The translations under genes and the position numbers were made by a program. Below are positions 1-5,609 of a stretch of 5,621 nucleotides of DNA, one piece after another. The notes beneath the pieces were generated by a model. It was given only the letters and a program-made list of their open reading frames with translations, searched no databases and was not told the DNA's origin. The first letter of the stretch is position 1, and each line of letters starts with the position of its first letter. Source of the DNA: an uncultured Clostridia bacterium (GTDB lineage: Bacteria; Bacillota; Clostridia; Oscillospirales; CAG-272). The stretch covers positions 1-5,621 of the forward strand of contig CAJGDZ010000114.1 of NCBI GenBank assembly GCA_904502055.1, written 5' to 3'.

Positions 1-950
1 AAACCTTCGGGAAGTTCCAACTCTGTAAGTGCTCGACAATCGGAAAAAGCCGACCAACCGATTCCACACAGATTTCCTGAGAAGTTGATCTTCTCAAGCT
101 TATAACAGTTGCTAAACATACTCTCGCCAATATAAAAATTGTTGGGAATGGTAACCTCTTCAAGAGCAGAACAATCCGAGAAGACCCCTACTCCAACATC
201 CGACAAGGTGTCGGGAAGCTGTACTCTAACAAGGCTTTTACAACTGCCAAAAGCATACTCTCTAATCGTTTGCAATTTAGTAGCACCTGTTATTCGAGCA
301 AGATTCGAACAATTATAAAAGGCCATCTCACCAATTTCCGTCACTGCGGCCGGAATATAAATAGAAGAAAGTTCAGAACAATCATAGAAAGCATAATCTC
401 CGATTTTGGTTACACTTCCATCCGAAGGGATTGTACTGGATTTGCATCCCATAAGAATCGTTTTTGTATGAATTTCAATCAAACAATTGCCCGAACTACG
501 ATAAACCGAGTTCTTCTTGTCCACGTTAATACGTGAAAGCGAAGGAGAAGAAGAAAACGCATGATAACCCAATTCTGTAACACTTGCCGAGAGTGAAATT
601 TCAGCAAGAGAGGTACAGTCGTAAAACGCAGAATCCCCAACTCGAGTCACTCCGTTCGGAATATTGATCCGTTCCAGACCGTCACAATTATAAAATGAAC
701 ATTCCTCAATAGCTGTTAGTGTTTTGGGCAAACAAATCGTTTTCAAGCCACAGCCATAAAACGCATAAGCACCAATGTTCGTTATTCCTTCCTCAACCGT
801 AACCTTACGGATGGCGTTCCGATAGTTATACCAAGGAGCATGCTCACTATATGTATAAGCAGCCATAGCGCCTTCACCTCGTATGCGCAACTCTCCGTGT
901 TGGGTAATCTCCCAGGTGAGGTTGTCTCCCTGTGCCCCGCACACACCGCT
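1..950 (-). repeat. LRR protein module 3 (residues 546 onward, incomplete)
   Basis: The head SGVCGAQGDNLTWEI starts at residue 546, then GEGAM, APWYNYRNAIRKVTVEEG. About ten LRR_5 units are visible before the window ends, with an island at 688-729. It is already longer than the other two modules and no cap has appeared, so it either extends further or is itself a fusion of two repeat sets. Confidence 0.78.
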
Positions 951-2585
951 CAGCAAAATGTCAACTGGATTTTCCACATCGACGAACAACCGTCCCTGTG
1001 CATTCGCATACGATTCGGCAGTAGAACCGCGATAACCAAAAACAACACAGCCACCCGGAAGAAAAGAAATCTTAACATCCCTTGACAAAATGGTCATTTT
1101 TGACAAATTGGAACATCCGGAAAAAGCTTGTTTGTCTATTTCCGTCACAACCTCCGGAATGGTAATATTTGAAAGCCCAAGGCACCAAGAAAATGCCGGC
1201 TTTCCAATTTTCGTAACACTTCCATCTTTGGGGATTACACTCTTAGCTCCACCTAGGATAAGCGTTTTGGTCGCAGTTTGAATCAAACATTCGTGTGAAC
1301 TATGATATACTTGGTTTTGTTTGTCAACCTTGATAGAAGAAAGCCCGGAGCAACAATAAAAGGCATCGGTTCCAATTCGGGTAACACTTGCCGGAAGAGA
1401 AATCGAAGTGATATTCGCACAGCCAGACAACGCCGGATATACGATGGCACCCCTCGGCTGCTGTTCCTTATACGTGATCGCAAAAGCCAGGTTGCCAATG
1501 TTAGTTACCCCTTCTTTAATTTCCACCGATTTAATGAGATCTCCATAAATAGCCCACGGGGCGATTCGAGACTCTCCTCCAACAACAATGTATCGGCTAA
1601 AATCTTTCATTCGCCCCTTGCCGAAAATAACCAGCGCGCCGCTCTTTACGTCCAATGTCCAAGTTAGATTTCCGCCGTCCCGTTCCGCACCGCATGCCCC
1701 ACTGTATGTGGGGGTAAATTTCTTTCCGTGCTCTTGGCTGTACTTCTCGGCTTCGGATCCCTCGGGCGCACGAATTTCCGACGTACTTGGAAGCGTGGCT
1801 TCGCTACCGCCGATTTGAGTTTTTCCAGATGCAATCGTAATAGTAGCCATATTGTTGCATTCCCTAAACGAGTCGGTTCCGATATTTTTTACATGTTCTG
1901 GAACAACGACCTGGCCAAGTGAATCACAATCTCGAAAGGCGTACGAATCAACACTTGTTGCCCCTTGAGGAATGATAATTTCCGGCAACATGGAACAACC
2001 GTCCAAAACACCCCATTCGATTGCCCCCACACCGACAGGAATGTTTATCTTAACAAGACTGGTACAATCCGCAAAAGCTCTGCGCCCAAGTGTGGTCACA
2101 CTTTCCGGAAGTACAACTTCGACAAGAGAAGAACATCCCTGAAACGCCCCGTGATTTATGGCAGTCAATCCATCTGGAAAACCAATCGAAACCAACGACG
2201 TACACCCCTCAAAGGCCCCATAACATATGGTAGTTATCGAATTCGCCAAGGTTACTTCGACAAGATTTACACAACCACAAAAAGCCCATCTTCCCACGCT
2301 GGTAACACCTTCTTCAATGGTAAGTGTTTTGATGGCATCGCGATACGAGGCCCACGGCGTTTTCTCCGGATCTGCGTAGTTTTTCATTTTGCCCTTACCG
2401 GTAATAACAAACTCTCCGGTTTCTTCATTCAACTCCCACGCAATGCCGTTTCCGTTTCCGTTGTTTTCCGATCCGCTCACGCCCTCGTATTGTTTCGCGT
2501 TTACCGAAACAAAAAACAACGTTCCCCACAGAAGCACCATAATTGACACAAGCAAAAGCGTTCGTGTTTTTTTAGATTGTAGCAT
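1..2585 (-). CDS. BspA-type leucine-rich-repeat (LRR_5) secreted protein, C-terminus beyond window
   Basis: The frame stays open from the ATG at 2585 to the left edge, giving 861 full codons and no stop, so this is the N-terminal part of a larger protein. GGAGGG at 2591-2596, 5 bases before the ATG, fixes the start. Residues 1-30 form a signal peptide: KKTR at 5-8, a hydrophobic stretch at 10-28, and likely cleavage after VNA (30). The rest is about 21 repeats of the pattern AF..C..L..I.IP..VT.IG, typical of LRR_5/BspA-like proteins, organised in three modules (47-293, 294-545, 546 onward). No anchor or catalytic domain is visible; one may lie past the edge. Family members are secreted or surface proteins, some implicated in binding host or matrix; the ligand here is unknown. 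Cysteines sit at one fixed repeat position, as expected for buried ladder residues. Codons end in T/A far more often than in the two neighbouring genes (TGT, ATT, GTT), suggesting accessory or acquired DNA. It lies downstream of pfkA but behind a terminator, so it is probably transcribed separately. Confidence 0.93.
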   Translation of the reverse strand, partial: MLQSKKTRTLLLVSIMVLLWGTLFFVSVNAKQYEGVSGSENNGNGNGIAWELNEETGEFVITGKGKMKNYADPEKTPWASYRDAIKTLTIEEGVTSVGRWAFCGCVNLVEVTLANSITTICYGAFEGCTSLVSIGFPDGLTAINHGAFQGCSSLVEVVLPESVTTLGRRAFADCTSLVKINIPVGVGAIEWGVLDGCSMLPEIIIPQGATSVDSYAFRDCDSLGQVVVPEHVKNIGTDSFRECNNMATITIASGKTQIGGSEATLPSTSEIRAPEGSEAEKYSQEHGKKFTPTYSGACGAERDGGNLTWTLDVKSGALVIFGKGRMKDFSRYIVVGGESRIAPWAIYGDLIKSVEIKEGVTNIGNLAFAITYKEQQPRGAIVYPALSGCANITSISLPASVTRIGTDAFYCCSGLSSIKVDKQNQVYHSSHECLIQTATKTLILGGAKSVIPKDGSVTKIGKPAFSWCLGLSNITIPEVVTEIDKQAFSGCSNLSKMTILSRDVKISFLPGGCVVFGYRGSTAESYANAQGRLFVDVENPVDILLSGVCGAQGDNLTWEITQHGELRIRGEGAMAAYTYSEHAPWYNYRNAIRKVTVEEGITNIGAYAFYGCGLKTICLPKTLTAIEECSFYNCDGLERINIPNGVTRVGDSAFYDCTSLAEISLSASVTELGYHAFSSSPSLSRINVDKKNSVYRSSGNCLIEIHTKTILMGCKSSTIPSDGSVTKIGDYAFYDCSELSSIYIPAAVTEIGEMAFYNCSNLARITGATKLQTIREYAFGSCKSLVRVQLPDTLSDVGVGVFSDCSALEEVTIPNNFYIGESMFSNCYKLEKINFSGNLCGIGWSAFSDCRALTELELPEG
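399..524 (-). repeat. LRR 'island' copy B (residues 688-729)
   Basis: This 42-residue unit begins VDKKNSVYRSSGNCLI and ends SDGSVTKIG, the same length as copy A, 804 bases (268 codons) away. The offset from the module head is longer than in module 2 (142 against 125 residues), so the modules have gained or lost LRR units since duplication. Confidence 0.75.
951..1706 (-). repeat. LRR protein module 2 (residues 294-545)
   Basis: The head is SGACGAERDGGNLTWTLD at 295-312, followed by GKGRM, IAPW and IKSVEIKEGVTNIG. Only about four LRR_5 units follow, interrupted by an 18-residue insertion (369-386) and by the island at 420-461. The cap is FGYRGSTAESYANAQGRLF starting at 516, the canonical end of a BspA-like LRR domain. 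Confidence 0.8.
1203..1328 (-). repeat. LRR 'island' copy A (residues 420-461)
   Basis: This 42-residue unit begins VDKQNQVYHSSHECLI and ends DGSVTKIG. It is the non-LRR insert typical of clostridial BspA-like proteins. It matches copy B (399-524) in exactly the same length and at about half or more of its residues, and similarity is also plain at DNA level, indicating internal duplication. Confidence 0.75.
1707..2447 (-). repeat. LRR protein module 1 (residues 47-293)
   Basis: The head reads GIAWELNEETGEFVITGKGK, then TPWASYRDAIKTLTIEEGVT. Seven LRR_5 units follow (xAF.GC type; one degenerates to GVLDGC). A cap closes the module at about residues 271-290, with EGSEAEKYSQEHGKKF matching the GStAe.YA...g..F pattern that ends BspA-like domains. 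Unlike modules 2 and 3 it lacks the VDK.N.VY...CLI island, and its head lacks the SG.CG prefix. Confidence 0.8.
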
Positions 2586-2613
2586 ATGTTCCCTCCATGA
2601 AAGCAAAAATTCA

Positions 2614-2642
2614 TCAATAGGCGATGCGCATTATGGCGACAA
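2614..2642 (-). promoter_or_regulatory. weak candidate promoter for the LRR gene
   Basis: On the minus strand TTGTCG (2637-2642) and TATTGA (2614-2619) are 17 bases apart, which would start RNA about 20 bases before the ATG. The -10 box is poor. An alternative -10 is TATAGC/TAGTAT at 2652-2660, without a convincing -35. The 163-base gap must contain a promoter if the upstream terminator is efficient, but which box is used cannot be decided here. Confidence 0.25.
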
Positions 2643-2693
2643 GATCAACCCGCTATACTATGCCACGTTTTGTTTTTAAGGGGTTTCTCCTAT

Positions 2694-2733
2694 AAAAAAA
2701 CAGCTCGTCACATACGCTATGAGCTGTTTTTTC
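2694..2733 (-). terminator. intrinsic terminator after pfkA (potentially bidirectional)
   Basis: A 12-pair inverted repeat, AAAAAACAGCTC (2695-2706) with GAGCTGTTTTTT (2721-2732), encloses a 14-base loop. It lies 16 bases after the pfkA stop. On the minus strand the stem ends in seven T residues (2694-2700), the classic rho-independent form; the A-tract on the other side would give T residues for plus-strand transcription too. It separates pfkA from the LRR gene. Confidence 0.9.
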
Positions 2734-2748
2734 AATTACGATTGTCTA

Positions 2749-3822
2749 TTACTTACAAACGTCAAGCGCGATCTGATTGAGACGCTCGATCTCGGCCTTG
2801 CGCTTGGCACAGATGGTGCGCATCTCCTCGACCTGCTCAGCGCTGAACATTTCAAGATCGCCGTCCTTCAGCTTGTTCTTATACATACGGTCAAGGATCA
2901 GCGCGAAGTTGATCTCCACGGGCTGAAGCTTGCCATCGATCTCACAGATAACCATGTTGCTCTCGCCCTTCAGAAGAAGCTCAACGGCAAGAACACCCAT
3001 TTCGGTAGCCGTTACACGGTCGCGAAGTGTGGGCGAGCCACCGCGCACAACGTGCGCCAGACGCGAGAAGCGGGAATCCAGGATCTCGTTGAGGCGTGCG
3101 GTAAGCTTTTCGCAATAGTCCGCACCCTTGATGGCAGGAATGCCCTCGCTGACCATCACGATCATACCGCGCTTGCCGTCTGCCTTGAGCGCTCTTGCTC
3201 TCGCAAGCAGTGCCTCCTCGTCAAACTCCAGCTCGGAGATGGCGATGCCGATGGCACCGGTCGCGATACCGGTATTGAGCGCGATGCAACCGCAGTCACG
3301 TCCCATAACCTCAACCACGTTACATCTTGCATGCGATTCGCAGGTGTCTCTGAGGTCATCGACCATTGTAAGCACCGTGTTCATCGCGGTATCGTAACCC
3401 AGCGTATAGTCGGTAGCGGTAATATCGTTATCAATGGTTGCGGGAATACCGATGGTGGGAATGCCGCGACGGGCAAGGTCGGTCGCGCCGCGGAAGGTGC
3501 CGTCACCGCCGATGGCGATGATACCCTCAATGTTCTCCTTGCGGCAGGTCTCGATAGCCGCCGCCATACCCTCCTCGGTCTTGAACTCCAGGCAACGCTC
3601 GGAGTACAGGAAGGTACCGCCCTTGGTTATGATGTTTGACACGCTGCGAGGTGTGAACGGAATGAGCGTGTTTTCGATCAGACCCTTGTAGCCGCCGACA
3701 ACACCAACAACCTCAACGCCCTCAGCCAATGCCTTTCTTACCACCGCGCGGACCGCGGGATTCATGCCGGGCGCGTCACCGCCCGAGGTAAGCACAGCAA
3801 TTTTTTTGAATTTCTTTCCCAT
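2749..3822 (-). CDS. pfkA: ATP-dependent 6-phosphofructokinase
   Basis: This cytoplasmic glycolytic enzyme phosphorylates fructose 6-phosphate to fructose 1,6-bisphosphate. The 357-residue protein shows GGDAPGMN (14-21), GGTFLYSER (68-76), IGGDGTF (104-110, nucleotide loop), PATIDND (127-133, catalytic Asp131), MGRDCG (173-178), SEG (225-227) and HVVRGGSP (257-264, sugar-phosphate binding). Gly in GGDG indicates ATP rather than pyrophosphate as donor. Arg25, Arg29, Arg59 and Arg166 align with the E. coli effector-site arginines, so allosteric control is plausible. It is about 35 residues longer than E. coli PfkA, because of a charged, probably helical C-terminal tail (325-357). I start it at ATG 3822, which gives the usual MGKKFKKIAVLTSGGD opening; an in-frame TTG at 3843 adds seven residues but has no ribosome site of its own. 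It has its own promoter at 3866-3894 and a terminator after the stop. Confidence 0.95.
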   Translation of the reverse strand: MGKKFKKIAVLTSGGDAPGMNPAVRAVVRKALAEGVEVVGVVGGYKGLIENTLIPFTPRSVSNIITKGGTFLYSERCLEFKTEEGMAAAIETCRKENIEGIIAIGGDGTFRGATDLARRGIPTIGIPATIDNDITATDYTLGYDTAMNTVLTMVDDLRDTCESHARCNVVEVMGRDCGCIALNTGIATGAIGIAISELEFDEEALLARARALKADGKRGMIVMVSEGIPAIKGADYCEKLTARLNEILDSRFSRLAHVVRGGSPTLRDRVTATEMGVLAVELLLKGESNMVICEIDGKLQPVEINFALILDRMYKNKLKDGDLEMFSAEQVEEMRTICAKRKAEIERLNQIALDVCK

Positions 3823-3834
3823 AATGTTTATTTT

Positions 3835-3841
3835 TCCTTTC
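3835..3841 (-). promoter_or_regulatory. ribosome binding site for pfkA
   Basis: GAAAGGA lies 12 bases before the ATG at 3822. The spacing is rather long, but it is the only purine-rich match nearby and it falls inside the TTG-started extension, which argues against the TTG start. Confidence 0.55.
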
Positions 3842-3843
3842 AA

Positions 3844-3902
3844 AAGGGTTTTTCTTTCCTTGCCTATTCTACCGCAAAACCCTTAAAAAAGCAAGGGGTT
3901 TT
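3844..3902. repeat. iterated AAGGGTTTT-type inverted repeats over the pfkA promoter
   Basis: In plus-strand terms AAGGGTTTT (3844-3852), AAAACCCTT (3876-3884) and AAGGGGTTTT (3893-3902) are three related half-sites in alternating orientation. The middle copy lies in the -35/-10 spacer, the right copy overlaps the -35, and the left copy lies in the early transcript. The middle and right copies can form an 8-pair hairpin followed by TTTT in the minus-strand RNA, so they could instead be a weak cinA terminator. Either role is inference. Confidence 0.5.
3866..3894 (-). promoter_or_regulatory. sigma-A promoter for pfkA
   Basis: On the minus strand TTGCTT (3889-3894), a 17-base spacer and TAGAAT (3866-3871) give a good housekeeping promoter. 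The start point would be near 3859, leaving a leader of about 37 bases before the ATG. It lies wholly in the 152-base gap after cinA, so pfkA need not depend on readthrough from cinA. Confidence 0.75.
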
Positions 3903-3974
3903 GACAAAATTCTTCCATTTCTTTTGTAAAACCGCAAAAATCGGTTGTCGAAAATACGTCCGGGAGAATTACAT

Positions 3975-5243
3975 TCACCGGATCTCTCGCAAAGCCAGCA
4001 AAAGTGCCCGACCTGCGGCCAGCGTACGCACATACTCGCGCGACCGCATCCCCGAGAAGGAAAAGCGCGTCACCTTGGTGCCCGCCGCCGTGGAAACACC
4101 GACGTACACGGTGCCAACCGGGTTTTCCCCGTCACCGCCGCCGGGGCCGGCATAGCCGGTCGTGGAAATGCCAATATCGGTGCCAAGACGCGTCCGCACG
4201 CCCTCAGCCATCTCGGCGGCCACCGGCTCGCTCACGGCCGTATACCGCTCCAGAACCTCATGCTCAACACCGAGAAGACACTCCTTCATCTGATTGGTAT
4301 AGGTCACCACGCCTCCCAAAAAGACGGCCGATGCGCCCCCAACGTCGGTGATACGCTTGGCGATAAGACCGCCCGTGCAGGACTCGGCGCACGAAATCGT
4401 CAATCCCTTTTCGGTCAACGCCGTCACGAGCGCTTTCTCTATTTTTTCCACGTCTACGCCATAAATATGCTCGCCAACCGCACTTTGGTATATTCTTTCC
4501 ACCACTGCGTCACACATAGCCGCCGCACTCTCCGAGTCAGCCGCGCGCGCCGTGATGCGGAGCCGACACTCGCCATCCTTGGCGTAGGGCGCGACCGTCG
4601 GATTGACCGAGGTCTGCATCAGCTCCTTCAGCTCGTTTTCTATGGCCGACTCGCCCATTCCCATGATGTGAATGTTGCGGCTGAAGAACACCTCGCCACG
4701 CCGCCGTGCCAAGTACGGAAGCACCTGATCGTCCACCATCGGCTCAAATTCACGGGGCGGACCGGGAAGAAGGATCACGGTCTTGCCCCCCTCGCCTTCA
4801 ATGGCGATGCCGGGAGCCGTGCCATTGGGATTTTTCAGCACGATCGCGCCGTCGGGCACCAGTGCCTGCTTGCGGTTGTTGGGTGTCATACGGCACACGT
4901 CGCCGTATCGGTTGGTAAAATAACGCTCGATTTCACCAAGCACCGCCTCGTCCATATGCATCGAGCGGCCGAAATGCTCGGCCACAGTCTCCTTGGTCAG
5001 ATCGTCGTACGTCGGCCCAAGACCGCCGCTGGTGATGACCAGATCGGCGCGCGAAAGCGCTTCCTTGAGTGCGACCTTCAAGCGCTCGGGGTTGTCCCCC
5101 ACCACGCTCTGGCGATATACGCCGATGCCCAGCGAGGCCAGCTTTTGAGACAGATACGCCGCATTGGTGTTAACAATGTCGCCCAGCAAAAGCTCGGTGC
5201 CAATGCAAAGGATCTCTGCAGTATGAATGATGGAATTTGACAT
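3975..5243 (-). CDS. cinA: CinA-family protein (MoCF-like domain plus NMN amidohydrolase domain)
   Basis: This is a complete 422-residue protein, normal for two-domain CinA. The N-terminal molybdopterin-binding-like domain (about 8-175) has GTELLLGDIVNTN (15-27), GGLGPTYDD (73-81) and LLPGPPREF (158-166). The C-terminal PncC/CinA domain (about 265-420) has CAESCTGG (285-292) with the family's reported catalytic Ser at 288, GGVVTYTN (310-317), AVSEPVA (336-342) and TTGYAGPGGG (361-370). In characterised relatives the C-terminal domain deamidates nicotinamide mononucleotide for NAD recycling, and the N-terminal domain acts on ADP-ribose-type pyrophosphates; in some Firmicutes the gene is competence-induced and next to recA. 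No recA is adjacent here: pfkA follows after 152 bases, so a competence role is not supported by context. AAGAGG, 5 bases before the ATG, fixes the start. No key residue is missing. Confidence 0.95.
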   Translation of the reverse strand: MSNSIIHTAEILCIGTELLLGDIVNTNAAYLSQKLASLGIGVYRQSVVGDNPERLKVALKEALSRADLVITSGGLGPTYDDLTKETVAEHFGRSMHMDEAVLGEIERYFTNRYGDVCRMTPNNRKQALVPDGAIVLKNPNGTAPGIAIEGEGGKTVILLPGPPREFEPMVDDQVLPYLARRRGEVFFSRNIHIMGMGESAIENELKELMQTSVNPTVAPYAKDGECRLRITARAADSESAAAMCDAVVERIYQSAVGEHIYGVDVEKIEKALVTALTEKGLTISCAESCTGGLIAKRITDVGGASAVFLGGVVTYTNQMKECLLGVEHEVLERYTAVSEPVAAEMAEGVRTRLGTDIGISTTGYAGPGGGDGENPVGTVYVGVSTAAGTKVTRFSFSGMRSREYVRTLAAGRALLLALREIR

Positions 5244-5279
5244 AAAAACCTCTTATCTCTAAAAATAATCTTCGGTATT

Positions 5280-5308
5280 ATTATAGTACACACCACCCGA
5301 TCTGTCAA
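5280..5308 (-). promoter_or_regulatory. consensus sigma-A promoter for cinA
   Basis: On the minus strand TTGACA (5303-5308), 17 bases, then TATAAT (5280-5285): both hexamers and the spacing match the consensus exactly. The start would fall near 5273, giving a leader of about 30 bases with AAGAGG just before the ATG. Confidence 0.88.
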
Positions 5309-5317
5309 GAAAAACAC

Positions 5318-5346
5318 TTGCATTTCGCCCTTTTTCGTGGTACAAT
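5318..5346 (+). promoter_or_regulatory. divergent plus-strand promoter
   Basis: TTGCAT (5318-5323), a 17-base spacer and TACAAT (5341-5346) form a good sigma-A promoter pointing right. Its -35 is only nine bases from the -35 of the cinA promoter. Transcription would begin near 5353, about nine bases before the branched element at 5362. No convincing protein gene follows, so the product would be a non-coding RNA or a leader for something beyond the window. Confidence 0.55.
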
Positions 5347-5361
5347 ATATGGGATAAATTG

Positions 5362-5446
5362 AAGTTTGTCGGGGGAAGGACGAGGGGCTCTGCCCCAAAC
5401 CCCGCCACCTTTAAAAAGGTGGACGAAACTTTTGCACAGGGCAAAA
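5362..5446 (+). ncRNA. branched, strongly self-complementary element (candidate structured RNA or dispersed palindromic repeat)
   Basis: The sequence can fold as a closed multi-branch structure. The outer stem is AAGTTTGTC (5362-5370) with GAC-G-AAACTT (5422-5431). Arm 1 is GGGG (5371-5374) with CCCC (5400-5403), enclosing GGGGC-TCT-GCCCC (5384-5396). Arm 2 is CCACCTTT-AA-AAAGGTGG (5405-5422). A further small hairpin, TTTTGC-ACAGG-GCAAAA (5430-5446), follows and shares two bases with the outer stem. The strand is chosen only because a plus-strand promoter precedes it. The closed outer stem also fits a short inserted repeat. No known riboswitch or RNA family is recognised. Confidence 0.45.
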
Positions 5447-5521
5447 TGGGTTTGGATATTACGGAGCCCGAACGGTAACGCGAAAACAACGTATGATCCT
5501 ATATCCGAGTCATTTTGAGAC

Positions 5522-5539
5522 CTTCTCACGCGTGAGAAG
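5522..5539. repeat. perfect 18-base palindrome
   Basis: CTTCTCACGCGTGAGAAG is a perfect palindrome with no spacer. It could be a DNA-binding dimer site or, in RNA, a small hairpin. It is nested in a wider inverted repeat, AGACCT (5518-5523) with AGGTCT (5554-5559). Confidence 0.7.
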
Positions 5540-5548
5540 TTCTCGGGC

Positions 5549-5609
5549 GCGCGAGGTCTGCAAGCCGAAAAGAGAGCAAGCTCTCTTTGTCGGATTGCCG
5601 ACCTTGCGC
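5549..5609. repeat. 61-base imperfect long hairpin
   Basis: About 27 pairs can form: GCGCGAGGTC (5549-5558) with GACCTTGCGC (5600-5609) including one G-T pair; GCAA with TTGC; CCGA with TCGG; and AAAGAGAGC (5569-5577) with GCTCTCTTT (5580-5588) around an AA turn. Two single mismatches (5559/5599 and 5564/5594) and one bulge (5589) interrupt it. There is no T-tract after it within the window, so it is not a typical intrinsic terminator. It may be a REP-like repeat, a mobile-element end or part of an RNA. Confidence 0.7.

Noticed and set aside
1965..2546. Plus-strand frame of 193 codons opposite the LRR gene
   Set aside because: The minus-strand frame here encodes a continuous series of LRR_5 repeats; the plus frame is a shadow created by the repeat periodicity.
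1..2585. Tandem repeats in the left half as a CRISPR array or pseudogene
   Set aside because: The periodicity is protein-level LRR repeats with divergent DNA, and the frame is open throughout with no stop or frameshift.
2719..3639. Open frame of 306 codons on the plus strand across pfkA
   Set aside because: Antisense shadow of pfkA, starting inside the terminator hairpin; no ribosome site and no recognisable domain.
3823..3843. TTG start for pfkA at 3843, adding seven residues
   Set aside because: No ribosome site upstream of it, and the only good one (GAAAGGA) lies inside the extension; the ATG at 3822 gives the normal PFK N-terminus.
3945..5240. Long open frame of 431 codons on the plus strand across cinA
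   Set aside because: It is the antisense shadow of the clearly recognisable cinA on the minus strand; its translation is rich in Arg/His and shows no family motif.
5446..5478. Ten-codon plus-strand frame MGLDITEPER after AGGGCAAA
   Set aside because: A leader peptide is conceivable, but the purine run is part of a hairpin and nothing downstream shows attenuation; too short to support.
5259..5529. Minus-strand frames of 74-76 codons upstream of cinA
   Set aside because: They run across the cinA promoter and the branched inverted-repeat element and lack ribosome sites; the translations are what such repeats give by chance.
5549..5609. Long hairpin read as an integron attC site, tRNA or intrinsic terminator
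   Set aside because: It lacks the attC core sites (RYYYAAC/GTTRRRY), tRNA arms and CCA-proximal features, and there is no T-tract after the stem.
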